From contig WQWI01000008.1 of the NCBI GenBank assembly GCA_009785425.1, forward strand, positions 1 through 64,000: 64,000 bases of DNA, given 5' to 3'. Of the stretch, positions 26,301 through 34,354 are shown in pieces (positions within the stretch are counted from its first letter, which is position 1; every line of letters begins with the position of its first letter). The notes under the pieces were generated by a model, which was not told where the DNA came from, did no database searches, and was given only the letters and a program-made list of their open reading frames with translations. The position numbers and the translations under genes are program-made. The stretch comes from Bacteroidales bacterium. Lineage in GTDB: Bacteria; Bacteroidota; Bacteroidia; Bacteroidales; P3.

Positions 26301-27098
26301 GACAACATTGTAGTCTGTGGCTTCAAAGAAATATAAAATCTCTTCTAAATTATGATTCAAGATTGATTTATTTATATCAGGATTGATCTGTATTTCGGCA
26401 TCACTTATTTTCAATTTGCTTATTTTCAGATTGTGTAAAATGCGAATAATTTTACGTAAGAAAAGAACAACACCTATTAATACTATGGACAAAGAACTGT
26501 AATGGAGTACGACTTTTTGAACAATTGACAACTCGCTTATTGATGATGGGAAAATGTGTAGAAACACAGTTGGTTTAATCAACAAAACGAATGCTAAAGC
26601 AAAAAGGATATAACCTGAGGCTTTTAGCAATAAATGCCATCCTGTGTGCTTTTTTATTTTTTTTAACCTTGAGTCTGGTAATTTTTGATTTTTTTCTTTA
26701 TAAAATAATTGTTGAATGATACTTAATTCTATCAAACGTAACAAGTTTTCGCCCTCTGTTTTATTTTTAATTTCTTTTTCCTCGCTAAATGTCGCTAATG
26801 ATATATTCAAGAAGTGTAAGTCCTTATTGGTGTTTTCTTTTTGAAATGCTTGCAGAATACTACTTTTCCCTGACCCATAAGTGCCTGTCAAAGCTATGTT
26901 TTTAATGTTTTTTCTTTTTCGGCTACTTAATGCCCAACTTAATGCTTCAAAATAGTTTTTCCCATTCTCTATTCTGTCCGTAGGAGAGAGAGAATGAAAA
27001 AGGTTATCTTCTATGGCTTGGGGTTTGCAAGCAAACTTCTGCCATCTATTGACGAAGAATTTTTTTATTGATTCTATGCGCTTCTTTATTCTATCCAT
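23382..27098 (-). CDS. YobI-like membrane P-loop NTPase
   Basis: A 1238-aa protein, very AT-rich. Walker A GTYGSGKSS at residues 72-80, two membrane helices at about 158-178 and 200-216 inserted in the NTPase domain, Walker B VVIIEDLDRF at 265-274 and a sensor FIYAIRDDIF at about 302-311. This order (P-loop, TM pair, EDLDRF) fits the YobI-like/KAP-related STAND-type NTPases. The remaining 800 residues are helical repeat-like with coiled coil at about 420-470 and 560-600, a plausible sensor or effector region. It begins 38 nt after the RT gene on the same strand. A membrane NTPase coupled to an RT would fit abortive-infection-type defence (inference). Confidence 0.85.
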   Translation of the reverse strand: MDRIKKRIESIKKFFVNRWQKFACKPQAIEDNLFHSLSPTDRIENGKNYFEALSWALSSRKRKNIKNIALTGTYGSGKSSILQAFQKENTNKDLHFLNISLATFSEEKEIKNKTEGENLLRLIELSIIQQLFYKEKNQKLPDSRLKKIKKHTGWHLLLKASGYILFALAFVLLIKPTVFLHIFPSSISELSIVQKVVLHYSSLSIVLIGVVLFLRKIIRILHNLKISKLKISDAEIQINPDINKSILNHNLEEILYFFEATDYNVVIIEDLDRFKQTEIFTKLREINLLINNSKKIRRDVVFIYAIRDDIFVNKDRTKFFDFIIPVIPFLNHSNSKEILRQSIEKITTDVSKNLISDIALFIDEMRLLYNIINEFKIYDNMLTVDCEEFHNKLLAMIVYKNICPNDFAKLTNNDGFLYQTINKKQNYVKLESEKIEKEVAGYKGEIKQLELLKIKDVKELQALYVLQYVKKINEKSSYGFTFVILNDTNYTLDQILDDEIFSHLIASNTLYFGNRSHRIDHIQLEFSDIEKAVDESLSYEDRKAQIDAWNKNRISELNSKIWQLERKRENLQHEPLKNLMISNHVEIHSEDDIKESDQKKSIEKQKELINLLLRKGYIDEEYSRYISLFYEGELSQNDNTFLINVKSQSKLNFDFQIDNVENLIEELDVNDFRQESILNFKLVNFILNHLDSNDLFGTKLHSYKLELFGLLSNESENSIQFINVYLDSGYNVEKFIKELCSRWRWSNNIWKYVHSSSMPEEIKDKYFLLIIKYAEISDIKEISKNSNLKQIISDRSDFCSLYKEDKIKEILNTLDIKFSDIDTDVISGEMFDYVYTNNHYQINKIMLRKIIQTKSKFNQVDFDTQNYHAIKNSNCDILVDYIDENIKNYITNTYLKIEANTNESEKYLAGLLNSKKLDEKDKIAIIKKVKTRILYLEKIETIEIRNLLIQNTKIQPTWENVINNYCDNEQELKEHILDFLNNEENAKALSNFKIDTESPDEGTVKKFLEAIILSKEIYAKSYDLLLKSVPYYYNSLSFENLSDENIRLLIKNNKLGLNKENYSKLKEKESALHIKLIEVRKHELSEKLSELSINNKDVISLLKSRVLSQKDKLEIINTYDEGSIIESAEILELVGNILIANKEPYDISKGILKAVLKNFDKTNRAVIALFNKSSHKFDNDDISDIFSHFSEPYSSMSQNEEAFFIPKNPTTLKFVNILRQQQYITSFKVVGDRIEISK

Positions 27099-27136
27099 TC
27101 TGTTTTTGTGGTTTTCATAGGTTATTCGTTCTTGTT

Positions 27137-28648
27137 TTAATACCCAAATATTTTTATTTCATCAGGTTCGACTACTTGTGGTATCGCTTCAATTTGGTCT
27201 TCATTCACAATTGAATTATTTGCGAATTCTTCTCTGATTGGTTGCTGTTGTATCCAGTCAATATTCCAAATATCAACATCTCTATCTATGACCTTTTGGC
27301 AAAGTTTTTCTGTGTAGTCTTTTTTTCGTTCTGTTTTTATTGTCAAACGTTGTAACCAAACTTGCAAATGACCTACATTTGGAATTTTATCAAATTTTTT
27401 TTCAATAGAATCTAATATTTCTGCCACTGTTTCGGGATTGGTTTCCAAAGAAAGAATTTTACTCAAAATAGCCGTTATTACAGGATATGTTCTTGGATTT
27501 CTGTAAGCAATATCAGCCAAAATGCTTACCAAAATCTTTGAATTTTCAGATTCTTGGAATAATCTCAATGGATAGATTTTTTCTTCTAAAAACCTCGTCA
27601 AAGCCGTAGCCAAACTCCCTGAATTTGGGTGTTTTTCTGCCAAAGAATGAATGAGAAATAGCTGTTTTTGTAGAGATTTACGTTCTTGCGTTGCTTCGTT
27701 CCAATACAATTTATCGGGTTTGATAACATCTCTAACTATATTGTCTGAAATAAATGTTTTTTGCGAATTAAGTTTGAGATTCAAATCAATCAATGTTTCT
27801 GTCAGTAATTTTGCAATTTTTACTACCGTTTCTTGGTTTGTAGCAAAAATCCTATAATCGTCACGATACCTCAATATCTGATAATCCTCAATTTTGTATT
27901 TTTCTTCTCTACGATTGTAATAATAAATTTTACAAGAGAGTATTCTGTCTGCGTAACCTAAAACCATTTCGGCAATAAAATCCATTAAGGCACTTCCTTG
28001 TGGTATTCCATTAGTTTGAGAATGTTGCATACTTTGAATAGTAGTGTCAATATTATCTCCTATTTCTTTCCTCTTGATACCTGCCAAGATGTCTTTTTTC
28101 ACTTTTTCTTTTCCGTGTAACGCCCACGGAATAGTATGAGTATAGATAGAGCCGTAACAATCTGTTATGTCAGTATTCATAAAACAATCATAATTTAATG
28201 CAAGTTCTAATGATTGTTGCTCTACTTGTTGCCACCAATTTGTTATTGTTTTTGCTTTATTCGGTTTTTCGCCTCCTATCGCAATAATTGGGATACTACT
28301 ACATTTTATTTTTTCATTTGCTTGAAATTTTTTAAACTGACTTGCAATATGTTTCCAATTTTCTTCTTTTGTAATTTTATTCACAAGATTTACATATATT
28401 GCTGGATTGATAAGTTGTATTGGTCGCCACGCAAATTTCCCATCTTTATTTGTTAGAAATTTGTAATTGACATCATCTAATTTCTTAGCATTTTTCAAAG
28501 CAATATTTCCAATATTTCCGTTTCGTGAAAGGGCATTTAACAATGGCTGAAAGTCAAAGTATTTCGGCAAATCAACACTACTATAACTTTCCTGTTTCAG
28601 AAAAAACTCTCGCGCGTCTGTATGCGATAATTCAAGGATTGTTCTCAT
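27137..28648 (-). CDS. Reverse transcriptase of the defence-associated (UG/Abi-like) kind
   Basis: A 503-aa protein with RT motifs in order: fingers region with KFAWRPIQLINPAIY (71-85), motif A NTDITDCYGSIYTH (158-171), motif B GIPQGSALMDF (214-224), catalytic motif C YRDD (261-264), then LKLNSQKT. The DITDCYGS and YRDDY forms and absence of a maturase or endonuclease domain argue against group II introns; no msr/msd-like inverted repeat is evident nearby, arguing against a retron. Residues about 330-503 are helical repeats. Start ATG overlaps the stop of the RM gene by 4 nt (28645-28648), so its translation is coupled to RM. The exact UG class cannot be assigned without a tree. Confidence 0.88.
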   Translation of the reverse strand: MRTILELSHTDAREFFLKQESYSSVDLPKYFDFQPLLNALSRNGNIGNIALKNAKKLDDVNYKFLTNKDGKFAWRPIQLINPAIYVNLVNKITKEENWKHIASQFKKFQANEKIKCSSIPIIAIGGEKPNKAKTITNWWQQVEQQSLELALNYDCFMNTDITDCYGSIYTHTIPWALHGKEKVKKDILAGIKRKEIGDNIDTTIQSMQHSQTNGIPQGSALMDFIAEMVLGYADRILSCKIYYYNRREEKYKIEDYQILRYRDDYRIFATNQETVVKIAKLLTETLIDLNLKLNSQKTFISDNIVRDVIKPDKLYWNEATQERKSLQKQLFLIHSLAEKHPNSGSLATALTRFLEEKIYPLRLFQESENSKILVSILADIAYRNPRTYPVITAILSKILSLETNPETVAEILDSIEKKFDKIPNVGHLQVWLQRLTIKTERKKDYTEKLCQKVIDRDVDIWNIDWIQQQPIREEFANNSIVNEDQIEAIPQVVEPDEIKIFGY

Positions 28649-31482
28649 ACTCGACCCCCCTCAGCTATCTTGATTTCTTCTGCCGTCAGTCCATACAACC
28701 CATAAACAATCTCATTGATTTTATCTTCGCTGTATTCAATCCGTGATTTTATCTGCTCAATGCGATTTGGAACAGTTGCAGATTGTAGTTTTTCATTCAG
28801 TTGTAAAAGTAAATCTACGTTTTTTACAATTTCGTTCTGTGCTTGGATTTCTAACTTATTTTTTAAGTCAATTAATTTTATCGGAAGAGGCTTTAAATTA
28901 ACTGTTTTTACTTGGGCAAATACTCGTCCGCTTTCTTGAACTTTACTTTGATACAAGAAATTTAGTAGTTTGCTATTGTAAATACCCAAAAAATACTTGA
29001 TGTCAATTTGATCTGTCAGTAAATGTAAAACGTGTGTGCTATCAAGTGAAAAATAACCTTCTCTGTCAAGCGTAGCTACAATTTTGTCGCTTGTTTGCCG
29101 ACTAATAATTTTTGCAGGAACATTAAACATTTTTTCATCTGTATTGCTCCATAAATCTTTTGGCGAATAATAAACATAAGTGTCGTTAAATGATGTGGAA
29201 TAACGGTTAATATCCCTACCTTTCAAAATTGGTTTCCATTGCTTCGTTTTTGCTTTGTCTGAAAGAAACCTTTTGTTGTCGCCCGTAATTATTCCTTGAT
29301 AAACTTTCACTATTGAGCCAAGCTCTACTACATTCTTTTGTCGACATATGTTTCCGAGAATTTTTGAAACCCCTTTATTCATTGTTAAATTAAAATCAGA
29401 GGAACTCAAAAAATCTTTTTGCGGAACTTTATTTATTGTAGGATTTTTAAAATCTTCAAAGGAATCTATAGCTATGATATTTGCATCCTTTCGCTTATTT
29501 GTTTTAGAATGGACGAACACGGCATTACCGCCTATTTCCGCATCTCCAAAAACTTTATATCGTAAATCCATAATGATGTCGAATCGTCCAGAGTCAAGCA
29601 TTAGTTTTCTGATTGGCTTGAACGAAATAGTGTTATACAACGAATTTGGAACGATAAAAGAAAAATATCCCTTGTCCGCCACAAGAGAAAGACTTTTTTC
29701 TATGAATAATGCGAATAAATTTACTTTATATTCAAATCCCGCTTTGTAACGAATTTGGTAATAATCTAAAATCGCTTTTTCCTGTGACTCTTGTTTTTTG
29801 CCAAGTTGTAGTGTACGATACGGCGGATTCCCAATCACACAATCAAAACCGCCTTGTGCAAATACTTCGGGGAAATTCTTTTGCCACGAAAACGGCTTTA
29901 CTTTTCGGTCGTCGCCAAAATCCAATTCGCCATCATAATAATCAAGGTCAATCAAACTGTTTCCGCTTTTGATATTGTCGTCCAAAGTTGGTAAAATGCG
30001 GTCGTGAAACATTTTGGTTTGTGCCTCGATACTCTCTTTGGTCTCGCCCTCCATGCATTTGAGCAACAGCGAAAGTTTCGTAACCTCAACGGCATTGCTG
30101 TCCAAATCCACACCAAAAATATTGTTTAGCAAAATTTCTTTCTTTTTGGCGGTAGTCAATTCGCCCATTGGTGTCAATGGGTTATTTTTACCGCCTTTGC
30201 TTGGTTTGCCGTTTTCGGAATAAAAGTCTTTGTGCCAATTCAACAGATATTGGTAGGCACCAATCAAAAAACTTCCACTTCCACAAGACGGATCAACAAT
30301 TTTGATTTTGCTGACTTCTTTCGGAGTTTTACCTTTTATTAATTTTCCGACAGTATGTTCTACGATGTAATCAACGATGTATTGTGGAGTGTAATAAACT
30401 CCGCCTGCCTTACGAACTTCGGGTTTGTGTTCAATTGTTGGACGCCCACCGACTTTCGATAGTGTGATTTGTTTGCCCAAAAATTGTTCGTAAGCACTTC
30501 CCAAAATCTCTACCGATAAAACCGAAAATTCATACGGACATTTTGGATAATATAATTCTTCAATAATACTCTTGATAACCTTGTTATCAACGGCAATTTC
30601 AGGACTTAATTTATCTTTGCTAAAATCGAAAAGTCCTGAATTATACTTGTTGTCGGCACTATGAAAATCTTGAAGTAGGTTTTCGTAGTATTCTCCCGAC
30701 TGAATGGAGATTTTTAAATTTTCGTAAGGCTCAACGCCTCTATCTTCGGCGATACGCAGAAAAATAATGCGATCAATGATGGTTTGCACCAAAAAATTCA
30801 ACTGCTCCTCATCCACATTATTACGAAGTGCAATGTTTTTCGCAAGTTCAACACGCCATTTATCAAGCGAACACAGAAAATCATGATCAACGGTTGTTGT
30901 TCCTTTTTTGTTTCTGTCGCTCTGAATATATTTGTCAAAACTGCCTTTCAGCACACGCTCTTTGCTAAACGTGTCCCAAATAAAATCAAATTCGGCGATG
31001 TAATCGGAATAGGTCAGATATTTTATTCGTGCGACACTCGCTTTGTCGGTTGGCTTGGGCTTATTAGAACAATCATAAATTGCAAGTTCTTCAAAGTTGG
31101 TAATGACGCTAATCGGCATTTTTGCACTCCAACCGTAACGACGAATTTGATACGCTGGTTCGATTTCGTTTTTGATTGCTACGCTTGGTTTTTTCGCTTC
31201 AAGAAAAAACAATCGCTTTCCGCCCGGAAGTCGAAACGAATAGTCAGGTGCCTTGGTTGCTCCGCCAATTTTTATGCGGTCTTCGTGAATAACTTCTCGA
31301 TAACTCTCCGCATAACCTTGCTCGTTGTCAATGTCCCAGCCGAGTGCTTTCCAGAACGGATTAATGAAATCCTGTCTTGTTTGCATTTCGTTGTAGTCCT
31401 TATTTTGATAGAACTCCTTCTGCTCATCGAAACGTTGAACAAGGGACTTGATTATTTTTAATGCTTTTTCTTTGGTTTGCAT
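28645..31482 (-). CDS. Type IIG restriction-modification enzyme (Eco57I-like)
   Basis: A 945-aa single-chain enzyme that should both cut and N6-adenine methylate DNA. N-terminal nuclease with PD...ExK pattern (PDYS at about 79-82, FLEAKK at about 93-98); methyltransferase motif I DPSCGSGSF (397-405) and motif IV NPPY (552-555); C-terminal TaqI-like target recognition domain (about 700-900, with VKVYQGIITGDNKRFLS and KPILKGRDINRY). It has a complete promoter and heads the operon RM-RT-NTPase. All key residues look intact. In type IIG enzymes the target is set by the TRD; it cannot be read here. Confidence 0.9.
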   Translation of the reverse strand: MQTKEKALKIIKSLVQRFDEQKEFYQNKDYNEMQTRQDFINPFWKALGWDIDNEQGYAESYREVIHEDRIKIGGATKAPDYSFRLPGGKRLFFLEAKKPSVAIKNEIEPAYQIRRYGWSAKMPISVITNFEELAIYDCSNKPKPTDKASVARIKYLTYSDYIAEFDFIWDTFSKERVLKGSFDKYIQSDRNKKGTTTVDHDFLCSLDKWRVELAKNIALRNNVDEEQLNFLVQTIIDRIIFLRIAEDRGVEPYENLKISIQSGEYYENLLQDFHSADNKYNSGLFDFSKDKLSPEIAVDNKVIKSIIEELYYPKCPYEFSVLSVEILGSAYEQFLGKQITLSKVGGRPTIEHKPEVRKAGGVYYTPQYIVDYIVEHTVGKLIKGKTPKEVSKIKIVDPSCGSGSFLIGAYQYLLNWHKDFYSENGKPSKGGKNNPLTPMGELTTAKKKEILLNNIFGVDLDSNAVEVTKLSLLLKCMEGETKESIEAQTKMFHDRILPTLDDNIKSGNSLIDLDYYDGELDFGDDRKVKPFSWQKNFPEVFAQGGFDCVIGNPPYRTLQLGKKQESQEKAILDYYQIRYKAGFEYKVNLFALFIEKSLSLVADKGYFSFIVPNSLYNTISFKPIRKLMLDSGRFDIIMDLRYKVFGDAEIGGNAVFVHSKTNKRKDANIIAIDSFEDFKNPTINKVPQKDFLSSSDFNLTMNKGVSKILGNICRQKNVVELGSIVKVYQGIITGDNKRFLSDKAKTKQWKPILKGRDINRYSTSFNDTYVYYSPKDLWSNTDEKMFNVPAKIISRQTSDKIVATLDREGYFSLDSTHVLHLLTDQIDIKYFLGIYNSKLLNFLYQSKVQESGRVFAQVKTVNLKPLPIKLIDLKNKLEIQAQNEIVKNVDLLLQLNEKLQSATVPNRIEQIKSRIEYSEDKINEIVYGLYGLTAEEIKIAEGGRV

Positions 31483-31508
31483 AGCGTTGTTGAGCTATAA
31501 GTGTTCTG

Positions 31509-31540
31509 CAAAGATACTCATTTTTCCCGAGTTATACAAA
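31509..31540 (-). promoter_or_regulatory. Promoter of the RM-RT-NTPase operon
   Basis: Minus strand TTTG (31537-31540), 20 bp, TATCTTTG (31509-31516), 27 nt before the RM start codon. Confidence 0.75.
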
Positions 31541-31576
31541 ATAAGTTTTCAACAAAAAAATGTTTGACTATCTGGG

Positions 31577-32236
31577 TTATTTCGAAGTCGCACCATATAC
31601 AAACTTCTTCTTGATTTGCCCGCCTTCAATGCTCACGATTGCTCTGCATTTTCCGCCATTATGAAGCACATCTTCAACCACTACTTCTTTGCCTTGTCTG
31701 AGTCGCTCGATTTGCTCTAAATTGAGTGTTTTGTTGCCAACGGTTATGGGATTATTCATTTGGTTATTGGCGTTCACCAACCATTGTGGCATTGTCGGCT
31801 TGCTCGGCTCTGTATTGCCACCATTCGGCTGGTTTTTGCTGTCATAATACTGCTCAACTTTCGCCAAAATTTTATAGACTTCTGTCGTGTATTTCAGAAT
31901 TTCGTCCATCTGCTTGTTGCCTTTTTCAAGCAAGATTTCGGCATCTTCGTAGATGTGGCTTGCTTGAATAAAGCGTGTTATTTGATTGAAATTTGTACAG
32001 ACGATTTTAACGTGTGTTGTGAAATCGTTGATTGCAATGTTGGTTTTTCGGGCTGTTTTATCGTAGGTTGTTAGGGTAAATTCTTTCTTGAACAGGCAGT
32101 GCCGAATGTAACTTGATTGGTTTCCATAACCGTGTTTGGCTATGTTTTCCAAGAACAAAGCGTGTTCCTTGGGAGTGAGTCGAATTTTTAGATTTACAGT
32201 TCTGTTTTCCGTTTCTTTTTTTGTTTTTTGTGTCAT
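31577..32236 (-). CDS. mobC: MobC-like mobilisation accessory protein
   Basis: A 219-aa protein. Residues about 10-55 (VNLKIRLTPKEHALFLENIAKHGYGNQSSYIRHCLF) are the ribbon-helix-helix typical of MobC relaxosome proteins, which bind oriT and help the relaxase. The helical middle is also MobC-like. The C-terminal 60 residues (TLNLEQIERLRQGKEVVVED...) resemble the DUF3945-type module seen in Bacteroidota mobile-element proteins, an unusual addition. No relaxase (MobB) gene follows; the next gene is the RM enzyme, so this is an orphan and mobilisation would need help in trans, or it now serves another DNA-binding role. Confidence 0.75.
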   Translation of the reverse strand: MTQKTKKETENRTVNLKIRLTPKEHALFLENIAKHGYGNQSSYIRHCLFKKEFTLTTYDKTARKTNIAINDFTTHVKIVCTNFNQITRFIQASHIYEDAEILLEKGNKQMDEILKYTTEVYKILAKVEQYYDSKNQPNGGNTEPSKPTMPQWLVNANNQMNNPITVGNKTLNLEQIERLRQGKEVVVEDVLHNGGKCRAIVSIEGGQIKKKFVYGATSK

Positions 32237-32295
32237 AATTTTATATTTTTAAGTTGTTAGAAAATCCGACTTTGGAGGATTTTCATCCTCGCAGA

Positions 32296-32340
32296 GGCAA
32301 GGTCTTTTGTGGGGCGTGTCCCACAAAAGTACACCTTGCC
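32296..32340. repeat. Two-part hairpin in the candidate oriT
   Basis: Outer stem GGCAAGG (32296-32302) with CCTTGCC (32334-32340); inner stem CTTTTGTGGG (32304-32313) with CCCACAAAAG (32320-32329). Confidence 0.7.
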
Positions 32341-32552
32341 AATCGCCGATGCGATTATTTTTTTGTTGGTATGGTATTGTTTTTTCTTTTCCAAGTCTAA
32401 AAGATGCAGGGTTGGATTTGCGGTGAGTGGCATTCTTGTTTTAGATAGTTTGTGAGTTGTTTTTTTGTTTTGGAGTTTGGGTTGGGCTGTTTGTTTTGTT
32501 TTTTATATTTTGGCTATTTTTTCAATTTAATGAATTGATATTTCGGCTTTTG

Positions 32553-32636
32553 ACTGTCTGCAATGTTTGTATTGTCTGTATATAATGCACTGTTTGTATT
32601 GCCTGTGTATGTTGTATTGTCTGTATTGCTTGTGTA
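32553..32636. repeat. Degenerate TGTATTGYCTG iterons
   Basis: Four to five irregular copies of TGTATTGTCTG/TGTATTGCCTG in 84 bp, spaced about 10-25 bp. They could be protein binding sites for MobC, Xis or a replication protein. Confidence 0.5.
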
Positions 32637-32642
32637 GATAAT

Positions 32643-32670
32643 GGGAAGCCCTGTCCCCACAGGGCTTCCC
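32643..32670. repeat. Perfect 12-bp hairpin
   Basis: GGGAAGCCCTGT (32643-32654), loop CCCC, ACAGGGCTTCCC (32659-32670). Confidence 0.7.
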
Positions 32671-32713
32671 AGTGCCGTTGTTTTTTTTGTAATTTTTAGT
32701 TGAACCTCCTTTT

Positions 32714-32974
32714 TTAAGTGTTTAAATATTCTTTAATTGCGAATTCTGAAATCAATCCGGTTTTCGTTGATTTAATCGCCCCACTCGAAACCATAGATTT
32801 TATGGTGCGATGAGCCTTGCCAAGTCGTTTTGCAACTTCGTTGATTGTGTAAAGTTTTTCAACTTCACTTTTTCTTTTCTCTGTTTCATCAATACCTTTT
32901 CTAACGGCATCAGAAATCAGTTCTGCCAGTTGTTCGCCCGGAACAATCACGGCTACATTGTTTTGTTTGCTCAT
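32714..32974 (-). CDS. Excisionase-like helix-turn-helix protein
   Basis: The ORF track starts at 33016, but that ATG lies at the -7 box; the ATG at 32974 (MSKQNNVAVIVPGEQLAELI) is preferred, giving 86 aa. Residues about 40-85 (LYTINEVAKRLGKAHRTIKSMVSSGAIKSTKTGLISEFAIKEYL) are a MerR/excisionase-type winged HTH. The N-terminal half (QLAELISDAVRKGIDE) is the helix often preceding this domain in Bacteroidota element proteins. Likely roles are excision factor or regulator of the island. It faces away from the plus-strand regulator at 33295. Confidence 0.75.
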   Translation of the reverse strand: MSKQNNVAVIVPGEQLAELISDAVRKGIDETEKRKSEVEKLYTINEVAKRLGKAHRTIKSMVSSGAIKSTKTGLISEFAIKEYLNT

Positions 32975-33013
32975 AATAATACTGTTTTTATCGTTTTTGG
33001 TTAAATTATTTTG

Positions 33014-33045
33014 CAAAGTTACGGAATAGAAGCCGACAAAACAAG
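33014..33045 (-). promoter_or_regulatory. Promoter of the excisionase-like gene
   Basis: Minus strand CTTG (33042-33045), 20 bp, TAACTTTG (33014-33021); transcript start near 33010, 35 nt before the chosen ATG. Confidence 0.6.
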
Positions 33046-33191
33046 TCTTTTGTTAAATTATTTTGAAAGAATGTGCTTTCGTAATAATGCATATTGCCAG
33101 CATAATTAAGCATTTCAAAGAAGTTTTATGTGAAATTTAATTTTTATTCACAATCTCATCAATGTTTGTAAAATAATATGATAAGACGCAC

Positions 33192-33248
33192 AAAATCACA
33201 CAAGTTGATAAAAAATCACAAATTTCATCAAAAAAAATCGTAACTTTG
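33192..33248 (+). promoter_or_regulatory. Promoter and possible operator of the island regulator
   Basis: -7 box TAACTTTG (33241-33248). AAAATCACA occurs at 33192-33200 and 33212-33220, exactly 20 bp apart, overlapping where a -33 element would be: a plausible two-turn operator for the regulator's own control. Confidence 0.4.
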
Positions 33249-33294
33249 CAAAATAATATAAAGCGAAACACAAAGCAATCAAAAATACTTACGC

Positions 33295-33732
33295 ATGAAA
33301 TACCAATCAAAAAACCGAGAAGAACGCCTACAAATGTGCCATCAAATGATTAAACGTTTGGAAGAATTTATACATCTCAAAGGTCAAACATTTAATGAAC
33401 TGACACAGGAATTACAATTGTCTTCGGCTTATTTCTCTGCTCCAAAAAGAGGGGAGGGGGTCTTCGGAGCAGATGTCGTTGTTATGATTCTTGGTTACTA
33501 TCGCGATATGTCGCCGGATTGGTTTTTATTTGGTAGTGGCTCCAAATTTCGTGGCACGGCATTAGAGGCAAACAAAGTTACTTCCATTTCTGTCAAAAAA
33601 AACAAACTGGAAGCCGATTTAAGAAAAAGCCTTGAAAAAACGAAGAAGATGTCAAGCACGCTACAAAAACTGCAATCCAGCACCGAAAAATCATTGGGCG
33701 AATTCGAGAAACTTCTTTCTAAGGTAAAATAA
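33295..33732 (+). CDS. Island HTH regulator with coiled-coil tail
   Basis: A 145-aa protein. Residues about 25-80 (HLKGQTFNELTQELQLSSAYFSAPKRGEGVFGADVVVMILGYYRDMSPDWFLFGSG) form a Cro/CI-like HTH of the kind common on Bacteroidota integrative elements and prophages. The rest is a Lys/Ser/Glu-rich coiled coil (KLEADLRKSLEKTKKMSSTL), likely for oligomerisation. It is the only plus-strand gene of the island and diverges from the excisionase-like gene; its stop overlaps the end of the convergent phosphoesterase gene by 14 nt. It probably represses its own or integration genes (inference). Confidence 0.78.
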   Translation: MKYQSKNREERLQMCHQMIKRLEEFIHLKGQTFNELTQELQLSSAYFSAPKRGEGVFGADVVVMILGYYRDMSPDWFLFGSGSKFRGTALEANKVTSISVKKNKLEADLRKSLEKTKKMSSTLQKLQSSTEKSLGEFEKLLSKVK

Positions 33733-34339
33733 CGATCCTTTTTTTACTCATTCTCACCTTTTCATCAATCCGCTCTTTGATGTCCATCAATAGTTGCGGT
33801 GTATAATCGTTGAGTTCAACACAGCAGTTATATTTTTTGGGACTGCCTATCGCTTCAATTGTTTGTTCGTTATCGTGCGTGTGTCCGTAGATATGGTAAA
33901 GGTTATTATAGTTTCCTGACCAACTCGCAAGCGGGTAATGACACGCCAAAAAATGATAACCATTGTAGCGTATTTCTGCCATATCGCCAACAAATAAAAA
34001 CTTGTCGGATTTTCTTTCCGCTTTTTCCACATCGATACGGCGGTCGTGATTTCCGATGATAAATATCTGTTTGCCATTGAGCCGAGCAAGGATTTTTTGC
34101 CAATCCCAACCTTTCCATATAAAATCGCCCAAATTGATAACAATATCGTTTTCGCCAACAACAGAATTCCAATTTGCGATGATGATTTCATTCATGTCTT
34201 CTACCGATGCAAACGGACGATGGTTGCAATGCTTGATAATGTTGGCATGACCAAGATGCAAGTCTGATATAGCAAAAACTTTTCCGTCGTCGCCGGCTAT
34301 TGTCAGATAGCCGTATTTTCCTTTTTGTGTTACTTCCAT
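33719..34339 (-). CDS. Calcineurin-like metallophosphoesterase
   Basis: A 206-aa enzyme with the two-metal phosphoesterase signature: DLHLGH, GDFIW, GNHDRR, a late CHYP and GHTH. This set is complete, so it should be an active phosphodiesterase or phosphatase; the substrate is unknown (nucleotide or phosphoprotein). Similar proteins are frequent on phages and integrative elements. A 66-aa ORF ends 15 nt upstream on the same strand, and the integrase lies before that, so all three may be one transcript. It overlaps the regulator gene tail to tail by 14 nt. Confidence 0.88.
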   Translation of the reverse strand: MEVTQKGKYGYLTIAGDDGKVFAISDLHLGHANIIKHCNHRPFASVEDMNEIIIANWNSVVGENDIVINLGDFIWKGWDWQKILARLNGKQIFIIGNHDRRIDVEKAERKSDKFLFVGDMAEIRYNGYHFLACHYPLASWSGNYNNLYHIYGHTHDNEQTIEAIGSPKKYNCCVELNDYTPQLLMDIKERIDEKVRMSKKRIVILP

Positions 34340-34354
34340 GATTTCAAATGTTTT

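Larger units (their letters stand above)
32237..32713. other. Non-coding candidate oriT/regulatory region
   Basis: A 477-bp gap upstream of mobC without a credible ORF. It contains a strong hairpin (32296-32340), a TG-rich stretch, a degenerate iteron array (32553-32636) and a 12-bp perfect hairpin (32643-32670). The position beside mobC and the structure suit an origin of transfer or an excision control region; no nic site is identified. Confidence 0.45.

Noticed and set aside
27137-28648. Group II intron or retron assignment for the RT
   Set aside because: No maturase X or HNH domain, no intron RNA structure around it, and no msr/msd-like inverted repeat; the operon overlap argues for a defence-type RT.
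32553-32636. CRISPR-like array
   Set aside because: Units are short, irregular and without spacers of constant length; no cas genes in the window.
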